Assembly: GCA_031278405.1 (NCBI GenBank)
Contig: JAITKL010000051.1
Coordinates: 1 to 5,034 of the forward strand
Origin: Endomicrobium sp.
Lineage (GTDB): Bacteria; Elusimicrobiota; Endomicrobiia; Endomicrobiales; Endomicrobiaceae
Direction of reading: 5' to 3'
Length of the DNA: 5,034 nt
In this document: in pieces, positions 1 to 5,034 of the stretch
Position numbering within the stretch: the first letter of the stretch is position 1
Layout: each line of letters starts with the position of its first letter
The notes under the pieces: model-generated
What the model was told of the DNA's origin: nothing
Databases searched by the model: none
What the model saw: only the letters and a program-made list of their open reading frames with translations
Translations under genes and position numbers: made by a program

Positions 1-349
1 TTTTCATTATCAAATCCTACTTCTTTATGGCTTTTTTGTAGTTTATTTAGTACAGACAATCTATCTATGTAAAAATCAATTTCAACCAAGAGGCTTATTG
101 CTATTGTTCTTTACCTGTACTTCAACGAAGTACTTACATGTTCTTATAATTACGTTTGTCATCGGCTTCAAAAGTCTCTTCTTTTAAACAAAAGTTACTA
201 CTAATCTCTAATTTAACTTTATTTCTCCATTTGGAAATATCGTCCTTAAATAGAGCAACTATAACAGCACCAATAGTTCCAAACGCTGTGAATAATAATA
301 TCCTCTCTCTTAATATCCTCTTTTTGACTGGAGTAGTCAAAGCCAACAA
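1..349 (-). pseudogene. Frameshifted gene for a small membrane-anchored protein of unknown function (3' end beyond the window)
   Basis: Three minus-strand frames join into one plausible protein. The first, 349-137, has a basic start (KKRILRER), one hydrophobic segment (LLFTAFGTIGAVIVALF), then KWRNKVKLEISSNF, and ends at TAA 136-134. Skipping one base continues in a second frame, 135-85, reading KYFVEVQVKNNSNKPLG, which ends at TGA 84-82. Skipping one more base continues in a third frame, 86-1, reading VEIDFYIDRLSVLNKLQ and open to the window edge. A single N-terminal membrane helix followed by a beta-rich domain with a 'YF.V.VKN.....' strand is a layout I know from small uncharacterised membrane proteins; no function is known to me. 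The only in-frame starts are TTG (349 or 346), without a visible Shine-Dalgarno sequence, and frame 1 is closed upstream at 370-368, so the 5' end may also be damaged. Both shifts are +1. Decay is likeliest; sequencing error or recoding cannot be excluded. It follows dnaK on the same strand after about 70 bases, where dnaJ often sits. Confidence 0.6.
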
Positions 350-365
350 TTCTAAGTGTCTAAAT

Positions 366-398
366 ATTTACACAATATCATAAAAATATAGTGTAAAT
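366..398. repeat. Inverted repeat / stem-loop downstream of dnaK
   Basis: The left arm at 366-378 (ATTTACACAATAT) and right arm at 386-398 (ATATAGTGTAAAT) are complementary at 12 of 13 positions, around a 7-base loop. The element begins 19 bases past the dnaK stop codon. In the dnaK mRNA it could mark the transcript end or protect the 3' end. It has no run of T after the stem on the minus strand and the stem is AT-rich, so it is not a classical intrinsic terminator. The direction of action is not decided by the sequence. Confidence 0.45.
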
Positions 399-409
399 CC
401 TATGATATT
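374..409. repeat. Second inverted repeat, sharing an arm with the first
   Basis: AATATCATA at 374-382 pairs perfectly with TATGATATT at 401-409 (9 bp) across an 18-base loop. The arm at 374-382 overlaps the left arm and loop of the 366-398 stem, so the two hairpins cannot form together. The outer arm starts 9 bases past the dnaK stop. AT-rich spacer DNA makes chance pairings common, so function is uncertain. Confidence 0.35.
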
Positions 410-417
410 ATTACAAT

Positions 418-2277
418 TTACTTTTTATCATCAATGACTTCAGCGTCCACTACTTTTTCGCCATTATTGGCATTTTGACTATTATCAGACTGCTCTTGTC
501 CAGTTGTGCCTTGTGCTTTTTGATCTTGTGAAGATTTATATACAGCTTCAGCAAGTTTATGAGAAGCAGCAGTCAAAGCTTCTTTTGTTGATTTAATTGT
601 CATGACGTCGCTACCTTTTAGAGCGTCTTTAGCAGCAGCCAAAGCCTGTTCAATTGCAAGTCTCTCATCTGAAGAAACTTTATCGCCGTGTTCTTTTAAA
701 CTCTTTTCAACAGAGTAAACAAGGTTGTCGGCTTCGTTTCTTGCTTCAATTTCTTCCTTATATTTTGCATCTTCAGAAGCGTACTGCTCGGCTTCTTTTA
801 CATATTTATCTATATCGTCTTTTGAAAGTTTCGTTGACGAAGATATTTTAATTGATTGCTCTTTGCCTGTCCCTTTGTCTTTTGCAGAAACGTGCAATAT
901 GCCATTTGCGTCTATATCAAAAGTAACTTCAATCTGAGGCACGCCTCTTGGAGCAGGCGGTATACCGTCAAGTATAAATCTACCGAGAGATAAATTGTCT
1001 TTTGCCATAGGTCTTTCACCCTGTAAAACATTAATTTCTACGCTTGGCTGATTGTCTGCAGCAGTTGAGAATATTTGAGAGCGTTTAGCGGGAACTGTCG
1101 TATTTCTGTCTATTAACGAAGTTCTTACGCCTCCCATAGTTTCAAGTCCTAAAGTGAGCGGAGTTACGTCTAAAAGAAGGATGTCTTTTACGTCACCCGT
1201 TAAAACAGCGGCTTGAACGGCAGCTCCAAAGCACACGCATTCCATAGGGTCTATTCCGCGCTCTGCCTTTTTGCCTACGTGATCTTCAACAAATTTTTGG
1301 ACTATAGGCATTCTTGTAGGTCCGCCAACCAAAATTATCTTCGTAACAGTATCCGTCGTAAGTTTTGCATCGCTTATCGCCTGATCTATTGAAGTTTTGC
1401 ATCTTTCGACGATAGGTCTTACAAGGTTTTCAAGAGTGGCTCTTGTAAGCTTAAGCGTTAAATGTTTAGGACCCAACGCATCAGCTGTGATAAATGGAAG
1501 ATTTATGTCAGTTTCCAAAACGTTTGAAAGTTCAATTTTCGCTTTTTCGGAAGCTTCTTTTAAACGTTGAATAGCCATTTTATCGTTGCGCAAATCTATA
1601 CCATTCGCTTTCTTGAAATCTTCAGCGATGTAGTTTATCAAAGCATTGTCCATATCGGTTCCGCCAAGCTGTGTGTCGCCTGAAGTTGAGAGAACTTCAA
1701 AAGTTCCTTCAGCGCCCATTTCCATTATGGTTACGTCAAGCGTTCCTCCGCCAAGGTCAAATACTAATATTTTCTGCTCTTTGCCGACTTTATCTATACC
1801 GTAAGCAAGAGAAGCGGCCGTAGGCTCGTTGACAAGTCTCACAACTTCAAGACCTGCTATTGCACCCGCGTCTTTTGTAGCCTGTCTCTGGTTATCGTTA
1901 AAATACGCAGGAACAGTAATAACTGCTTTGGAAATAGGATTTCCCAAATATGCTTCAGCATCTTTTTTTATCTTTTGAAGAATGAAAGCTGAAAGTTGCT
2001 GAGGCGTAAATTCTTTTCCATTTACGTTATATTTATAATCAGTTCCCATTTTTCTCTTAAAAGCGCTAATTGTGCCTTCAGGATTTGTAACAGCCTGTCT
2101 TCTTGCGGGCTCTCCGACTAAAAGCTGACCGTCTTTTGTAAACGCGACATAAGAAGGAAAAGCTTTTCCTCCAAGTGTAGTTCCCTCAGCTGAAGGAATA
2201 AGAGTAGTCTTCCCGCCTTCCATAACAGCAGCCGCAGAATTTGATGTCCCCAAATCAATACCAATAATCTTTGCCAT
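418..2277 (-). CDS. dnaK: Molecular chaperone DnaK (Hsp70), complete
   Basis: DnaK is the cytosolic ATP-driven Hsp70 that binds exposed hydrophobic peptides during folding and stress, working with DnaJ and GrpE. The 619-residue product has the whole architecture. The ATPase domain (about 1-362) has the phosphate loop GIDLGTSNS (6-14), [10 protein letters not shown] (119-128), [11 protein letters not shown] (150-160), [10 protein letters not shown] (173-182), GDTQLGGTD (200-208) and LVGGPTRMP (316-324). The conserved linker [10 protein letters not shown] is at 365-374, the peptide-binding beta domain at about 375-480, the helical lid at about 485-580, and a Q/N-rich disordered tail ends in an acidic segment (VVDAEVIDD) before two lysines. 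The start is the ATG at 2277: [10 protein letters not shown] matches the family N-terminus and AAGGAG (2292-2287) sits 9 bases upstream. The frame stays open 22 codons further up to an ATG at 2343, but that stretch overlaps grpE and is lysine-rich and unlike DnaK. It is third in the hrcA-grpE-dnaK operon, 22 bases after grpE. No proteobacterial-type insert is present after KRKMGTDY (74-81). Confidence 0.98.
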   Translation of the reverse strand: MAKIIGIDLGTSNSAAAVMEGGKTTLIPSAEGTTLGGKAFPSYVAFTKDGQLLVGEPARRQAVTNPEGTISAFKRKMGTDYKYNVNGKEFTPQQLSAFILQKIKKDAEAYLGNPISKAVITVPAYFNDNQRQATKDAGAIAGLEVVRLVNEPTAASLAYGIDKVGKEQKILVFDLGGGTLDVTIMEMGAEGTFEVLSTSGDTQLGGTDMDNALINYIAEDFKKANGIDLRNDKMAIQRLKEASEKAKIELSNVLETDINLPFITADALGPKHLTLKLTRATLENLVRPIVERCKTSIDQAISDAKLTTDTVTKIILVGGPTRMPIVQKFVEDHVGKKAERGIDPMECVCFGAAVQAAVLTGDVKDILLLDVTPLTLGLETMGGVRTSLIDRNTTVPAKRSQIFSTAADNQPSVEINVLQGERPMAKDNLSLGRFILDGIPPAPRGVPQIEVTFDIDANGILHVSAKDKGTGKEQSIKISSSTKLSKDDIDKYVKEAEQYASEDAKYKEEIEARNEADNLVYSVEKSLKEHGDKVSSDERLAIEQALAAAKDALKGSDVMTIKSTKEALTAASHKLAEAVYKSSQDQKAQGTTGQEQSDNSQNANNGEKVVDAEVIDDKK

Positions 2278-2284
2278 ATAATTA

Positions 2285-2295
2285 TTCTCCTTTTT
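2285..2295 (-). promoter_or_regulatory. Strong ribosome binding site that fixes the dnaK start
   Basis: On the minus strand the sequence reads AAAAAGGAGAA, with AAGGAG at 2292-2287, ending 9 bases before the ATG at 2277. It is much stronger than the sites before grpE and hrcA, in keeping with the high DnaK output the cell needs, and it rules against the longer in-frame start at 2343. Confidence 0.85.
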
Positions 2296-2299
2296 ATAG

Positions 2300-2890
2300 T
2301 TAATTTTCTTTTTTATTTTCAGATTTTTTGTCGTTTTTAGCAACTTTAACTTTAACAGTCCTTATCAACTTGCCGTTCATTTTATAACCCTTCTGATAGA
2401 CATCCAAAACTTTTCCGTCTTCTTCATCGCTTTCAACATAATCTAAAGCTTCGCACATATTTGGATCAAACTTTTCGCATTGTATCTCTTCAACACCTTC
2501 TTCTTTAAGCATCTTTGTAAACTCTTTGCTTATCATGTCAAGACCAACAATTATGCTTTCTATATTGTTCCCTGCTTTGGCGCTTTTTAGAGCATGCTGC
2601 AAAACGTCGTCAATTGCTATTTGTTTTACAAGGATTTTTTCTTTTCCCCAATCTAAGTAATCCTTTTTTTCTTTTTCTGAGCGTCTCCTGAAATTATCAA
2701 AATCAGCTTTAAGTCTTACAAGCTGATCGTAATAATCTTGAGCTAAAACTTTCTGTTCGTCAACAGATTGTTTTAAAATTTCAAGCTCAACGACTTTTTC
2801 ATCTCTTGCATCCTCACTGCACTCACAACTGTTTTGTTCCTGTTCTTGCTCATTAGTAGTTTCCTTATCGTTTCCCAAATTGCCCTCCAT
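2300..2890 (-). CDS. grpE: GrpE, nucleotide exchange factor of DnaK
   Basis: GrpE is the homodimeric cytosolic co-chaperone that opens the DnaK ATPase domain to release ADP and so resets substrate binding. The 196-residue product has the family layout: a low-complexity acidic start rich in E, Q and N (1-35, with two cysteines in NSCECSED), a long charged helix (about 32-85) containing the hallmark [19 protein letters not shown] (56-74), a helical region (about 85-130), and the C-terminal beta domain with [13 protein letters not shown] (141-153) and [20 protein letters not shown] (164-183). Length is typical (about 180-210). Some signature positions differ from what I know of the family: DDVLQHAL where DNLERAL is usual, CEAL where HEAL or HEAV is usual, and KLIRTVKV where RLLRPAKV is usual. 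The ATG at 2890 lies 5 bases after the hrcA stop with only a weak GGAAAAG upstream, which points to translational coupling. The last base of its TAA is at 2300. Confidence 0.95.
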   Translation of the reverse strand: MEGNLGNDKETTNEQEQEQNSCECSEDARDEKVVELEILKQSVDEQKVLAQDYYDQLVRLKADFDNFRRRSEKEKKDYLDWGKEKILVKQIAIDDVLQHALKSAKAGNNIESIIVGLDMISKEFTKMLKEEGVEEIQCEKFDPNMCEALDYVESDEEDGKVLDVYQKGYKMNGKLIRTVKVKVAKNDKKSENKKEN

Positions 2891-2895
2891 TTAGC

Positions 2896-3939
2896 TTACT
2901 TTTCCATATCTTTTAAAAATTTGTTTAACATCTCAGACACTCTACTTACAAGAAACATCATTTTCTTGTATTCCATTCGTTTGGGTCCTATAATTCCCAA
3001 AACGCCTACGGCTCTATCGCCATTTTTATATACTGTAGTTATAACGCTTAAATCTTTAAGTTCTGCGATGGCGTTTTCTGAACCTATTTTAACATTGATT
3101 CCGTTACCAGTAAAATCTTTGCTTATTATTTCTATAAGTTTTTCTTTATTTTCGTTAAATTTTATCAGCGACTTTACGAGCTCAAAATCATTGAAATCAG
3201 GTACTGATACTACGTTAGACGTTCCGTCTATATAATAGATGTCGTCCTGTATATTGTAGAAAACATCGCTTATTTTTTCAGCCACTTTTAAAATTTCTTC
3301 TTCCTGTTGTTTAAACTCTTTAATCTCAGACGTTATCCTTTTATTTGCCTGAGATATATAAACACCCCTTAATTTATCGTTTAAAAAATTTCTAAGTTTT
3401 GCTATTTCTAATTGAGAAAGAAAAGCTTCTATTTTTTTATGCTTGATTGCTCCGCTTTGAGTAAACAATACTACAAGCAACTCACTGTTTGAAATTTGCA
3501 CAAGCTCAATATTTTTTATTCCATCATATTGGGTTTGCGTCGCCATTACAAAACCAGCATATTGAGAAAGTCCTGACAAAATACGCGAAGTTTCCAAAAG
3601 AAGAGATTCGATTTCTCTGTGTTTTTGCTCATATTCTTTTCTTATTTTTTCTTCTTTCCCTATGGTAAGGCTCTGCAGTTTCAACAGATTATCTACGTAA
3701 GACCTGTATCCCTTGTCGGCAGGTATTCTTCCAGCTGAAGTATGAGGATGCGTTAAAAATCCTTCTTCTTCAAGTTCAGCCATAACATTTCTAACTGCCG
3801 CTGGAGAAAGAGAAATATTATACTCATCTATAAGTACTGTTGATCCCACAGGTTTACCTGTCTTTATATAATGGTGTATAACTGCACTTAATATCTTTGT
3901 TTTTCTTTCTTTTAAGATTTCAAGCGATATTTGACGCAT
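2896..3939 (-). CDS. hrcA: Heat-inducible transcription repressor HrcA
   Basis: HrcA is the dimeric repressor that binds the CIRCE operator and shuts off chaperone operons in the absence of stress; in studied bacteria its active form depends on GroEL. The 347-residue product has the usual length (about 340). The N-terminal winged-helix domain (about 1-85) contains RKTKILSAVIHHYIKTGKPVG (12-32), SPAAVRNVMAELEEEGFL (45-62) and the hallmark HPHTSAGRIPADKGYRSYVD (64-83). A dimerisation/GAF-like middle follows, and the C-terminal signature GVLGIIGPKRMEYKK (312-326) is intact. The ATG at 3939 gives the expected N-terminus; upstream is a poor AAAAGTGG (3954-3947) with a 7-base spacer, so the repressor is probably made at low level. 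It is first in the operon, behind its own promoter and CIRCE, so it should be autoregulated. All diagnostic motifs are present and I see no damage. Confidence 0.97.
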   Translation of the reverse strand: MRQISLEILKERKTKILSAVIHHYIKTGKPVGSTVLIDEYNISLSPAAVRNVMAELEEEGFLTHPHTSAGRIPADKGYRSYVDNLLKLQSLTIGKEEKIRKEYEQKHREIESLLLETSRILSGLSQYAGFVMATQTQYDGIKNIELVQISNSELLVVLFTQSGAIKHKKIEAFLSQLEIAKLRNFLNDKLRGVYISQANKRITSEIKEFKQQEEEILKVAEKISDVFYNIQDDIYYIDGTSNVVSVPDFNDFELVKSLIKFNENKEKLIEIISKDFTGNGINVKIGSENAIAELKDLSVITTVYKNGDRAVGVLGIIGPKRMEYKKMMFLVSRVSEMLNKFLKDMEK

Positions 3940-3976
3940 TTATTAACCACTTTTGTAATTTTAGCATCATCCCTTT

Positions 3977-4003
3977 TTAGCACTCATATTCATATAGTGC
4001 TAA
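3977..4003. promoter_or_regulatory. CIRCE operator (HrcA binding site)
   Basis: The left arm TTAGCACTC (3977-3985), a 9-base spacer, and the right arm TAGTGCTAA (3995-4003) match the CIRCE consensus TTAGCACTC-N9-GAGTGCTAA at 17 of 18 arm positions. The single change is the innermost base of the right arm (T for G), which breaks only the innermost pair of the dyad. The operator starts one base after the -10 box and covers the expected transcription start, so bound HrcA would block initiation. It lies 37 bases upstream of hrcA. Confidence 0.95.
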
Positions 4004-4004
4004 T

Positions 4005-4033
4005 ATTATAGCGTTAAATTTAACTTATGTCAA
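4005..4033 (-). promoter_or_regulatory. Consensus housekeeping sigma promoter of hrcA-grpE-dnaK
   Basis: Read on the minus strand, TTGACA (4033-4028) and TATAAT (4010-4005) are both perfect consensus boxes separated by exactly 17 bases. Transcription should start near 3998, inside CIRCE, leaving a leader of about 58 bases before the hrcA ATG. A perfect promoter under a repressor fits a system that is held off and fires strongly on heat shock without needing an alternative sigma factor. Confidence 0.93.
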
Positions 4034-4089
4034 GAGGTTCATAGTTTATTAGGATACAAAGTTTAGAAATTTTTCGTATGATTAACATT

Positions 4090-4458
4090 ATGAAAATAGA
4101 AAAACATACCTTTCAGTTGTTAGCTGTTGCCATTTTGACACAAATGCCTTTTGGCATAAATTCTTATGCTAAAAAACATATATAATATAAAAAAATATAA
4201 AAGCCATGTTTCTTTGCCTACACGCTTATTAGTAAATCAAATATAAGAGATATGTTGATGGTGGAACATTAATTAAATGTAGAAATAAACGGTCAAATAT
4301 TGAAATTGGTTGTTGCAAAAGAACGCGATACAATAAATAATTTAACAGCTTACATAAAAGCGCAGAAGATGAATAAGTTAAATGTTATAAGAAGATGTAA
4401 ATATGCGAGATTGAATAGGTTCTGACAGAAAAATGGATGGTATTTAAATTTTAAATGA
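4090..4458 (+). pseudogene. Remnant of a gene for a secreted protein, broken by in-frame stops
   Basis: One constant plus-strand frame gives protein-like sequence over 122 codons broken by four stops (TAA 4183, TAA 4198, TAA 4270, TGA 4423), then TGA at 4456. It opens at ATG 4090 with a good signal peptide: a basic start (MKIEKH), a hydrophobic core (FQLLAVAILTQMPFG), and a cleavage-like INSYA before KK. After the first stops come a poorly preserved stretch (4201-4269) and an open run at 4273-4422 containing VEINGQILKLVVAKERDTI and NNLTAYIKAQKMNKLNVIRR. QKNGWYLNFK lies beyond the TGA. The signal peptide and the downstream run share a frame, which argues they were one gene. I do not recognise the family. 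No Shine-Dalgarno sequence precedes the ATG. The alternative is chance open frames in AT-rich DNA; the signal peptide is the strongest evidence against that. Confidence 0.5.
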
Positions 4459-4511
4459 AAATTATTGACTTTCAAAAAACTTGAGTTTATCTTGATAGGT
4501 AAAAGGAAAAT

Positions 4512-5034
4512 CTATCCAATATGTTTAAGTTTTAAAAATGAATTATGTCTAAGCTCATTGGTAATTGTAGTCATACTTCCGTGTCCAGGACAAACTGTGA
4601 TATAAGGATCCAATTTTTTTAGTTTTTCAAGCGATTTTAAAAGCTCTTCGCTATTTCCGCCCCATAAATCAGTTCTACCTATAGCACCCGCAAAAAGAGT
4701 ATCACCTGTAAATAAATATGACCCAGATAATAAGCATATGCTGCCTTTTGAGTGGCCGGGAGTACTCAAAACTTTGAATGTAATAAAAGATAATTTTATC
4801 TCTTGATTGTCTTCAAGTAAAATTTCAGGCTCTTTAATACTTACTGGAATCCCGCTAATAAAAGAATAATTTTTTTCACAATCTGCAAGCATCTCAACAT
4901 CATCTTTGTGAACTGCTAACGGCACTTTATACTTTAAACGAATTTTATCGTCTGCTATAACATGATCGTAATGTCCATGCGTGTTAATAATAATCTCAGG
5001 CTTCAAATTTTCCGACTCTATACCATTGATAATC
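4512..5034 (-). CDS. Metallo-beta-lactamase-fold hydrolase, glyoxalase II-like (N-terminus beyond the window)
   Basis: About 173 C-terminal residues are visible, ending at TAG 4514-4512; the frame is open to the right edge, so the start lies outside. The TTG at 5006 is internal: the frame continues upstream as IINGIESENLKPEIIINTHG, the normal strand leading into the metal site. Metal ligands of the two-metal MBL fold are all present: THGHYDH (HxHxDH, about 4982-4962), the histidine of STPGHSKGS, the bridging aspartate of FTGDTLFAGAIGRTD, and the last histidine of VCPGHGSMT. The GDTLF.G.IGRTD..GG pattern is typical of the single-domain hydroxyacylglutathione hydrolase-like (YcbL-type) group, roughly 200-215 residues long, without the C-terminal glutathione-binding domain of classical GloB. 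Likely a cytosolic thioester or related ester hydrolase; the substrate cannot be told from sequence. It reads towards hrcA but is separated by about 570 bases and a dedicated promoter, so it is not part of the heat-shock operon. Confidence 0.92.
   Translation of the reverse strand, partial: IINGIESENLKPEIIINTHGHYDHVIADDKIRLKYKVPLAVHKDDVEMLADCEKNYSFISGIPVSIKEPEILLEDNQEIKLSFITFKVLSTPGHSKGSICLLSGSYLFTGDTLFAGAIGRTDLWGGNSEELLKSLEKLKKLDPYITVCPGHGSMTTITNELRHNSFLKLKHIG

Larger units (their letters stand above)
3940..4511. other. Gap between hrcA and the MBL hydrolase gene: regulatory DNA plus gene remnant
   Basis: These 572 bases hold no intact gene on either strand. The hrcA leader, CIRCE and promoter fill 3940-4033. 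Positions 4034-4089 are featureless AT-rich spacer between the minus-strand promoter and the plus-strand remnant. Positions 4090-4458 carry the remnant listed separately. Positions 4459-4511 lie beyond the end of the minus-strand hydrolase gene; I found no convincing terminator there, only very short stems such as TATC/GATA. Confidence 0.7.

Noticed and set aside
156..383. Plus-strand open frame of 75 codons opposite the broken membrane-protein gene
   Set aside because: Its composition resembles antisense of the minus-strand sequence, while the minus strand gives a coherent helix-plus-beta-domain protein when its frames are joined.
654..937. Two overlapping plus-strand open frames opposite dnaK
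   Set aside because: They are antisense shadows of the conserved dnaK lid and peptide-binding regions, with no family-like sequence.
2278..2343. A 22-codon N-terminal extension of dnaK starting at ATG 2343
   Set aside because: It overlaps the end of grpE, is lysine/asparagine-rich low-complexity sequence, and the strong AAGGAG site plus family alignment place the start at 2277.
2834..3235. Plus-strand open frame of 133 codons opposite hrcA and grpE
   Set aside because: It is antisense to two clearly real genes and its hydrophobic, serine-rich translation is what AT-rich antisense of charged coding sequence yields.
4144..4174. Hairpins ATGCC-TTTT-GGCAT (4144-4157) and the longer stem 4149-4159 with 4164-4174, considered as a terminator
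   Set aside because: Neither strand has a T-run after the stem; A residues follow on the plus strand. The sequence lies inside the signal-peptide region of the remnant, so the pairing is probably incidental.
4135..4186. TTGACA (4135-4140) and TATAAT (4181-4186) as a plus-strand promoter
   Set aside because: The spacer is 40 bases, far from the workable 16-18, and both boxes fall inside or at the end of the signal-peptide reading frame.
4423..4425. In-frame TGA read as tryptophan (altered genetic code)
   Set aside because: The intact genes use TGG for tryptophan where the family expects it, and the same remnant also has three TAA stops, so recoding of TGA would not rescue it.
4512..5006. MBL hydrolase gene starting at TTG 5006
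   Set aside because: The frame continues without a stop to the window edge with family-like sequence, and a start here would leave out the N-terminal third of the fold.

Overview
The window is AT-rich bacterial DNA. Its backbone is a heat-shock operon on the minus strand, hrcA-grpE-dnaK, read from about position 4000 down to 418. It is driven by a consensus housekeeping promoter overlaid by a CIRCE operator. Upstream of the operon, also on the minus strand, lies the C-terminal part of a metallo-beta-lactamase-fold hydrolase that runs off the right edge. The left end and the gap between the hydrolase and hrcA hold degraded protein-like sequence rather than intact genes.

Layout, right to left along minus-strand transcription: partial MBL-fold hydrolase (5034-4512); a non-coding gap of about 570 bases with a plus-strand gene remnant (4090-4458) that starts with a signal-peptide-like segment and has several in-frame stops; the hrcA promoter (4033-4005) and CIRCE (4003-3977); hrcA (3939-2896); grpE (2890-2300); dnaK (2277-418); two overlapping inverted repeats (366-409); and a broken minus-strand gene for a small membrane-anchored protein (about 349-1) split over three frames.

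How it works: HrcA binds CIRCE and represses its own operon. In characterised systems heat or unfolded protein relieves this by competing for GroEL. DnaK is the Hsp70 chaperone and GrpE its nucleotide-exchange factor. No dnaJ follows dnaK within the window.

Organism: the DnaK is of the kind lacking the N-terminal-quadrant insert of proteobacterial DnaK, and has motif variants ([27 protein letters not shown]) that I associate with Elusimicrobiota, Thermotogota and archaeal DnaKs. Low GC, tidy housekeeping genes and decayed genes in the gaps would suit a host-associated lineage undergoing genome reduction, such as the Endomicrobia (Elusimicrobiota) of termite-gut flagellates. That placement is inference from memory of the family, not a search result.

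I found no mobile element, CRISPR array, tRNA, rRNA or evident new defence or metabolic system. The most interesting material is the two decaying genes and the paired structures after dnaK.
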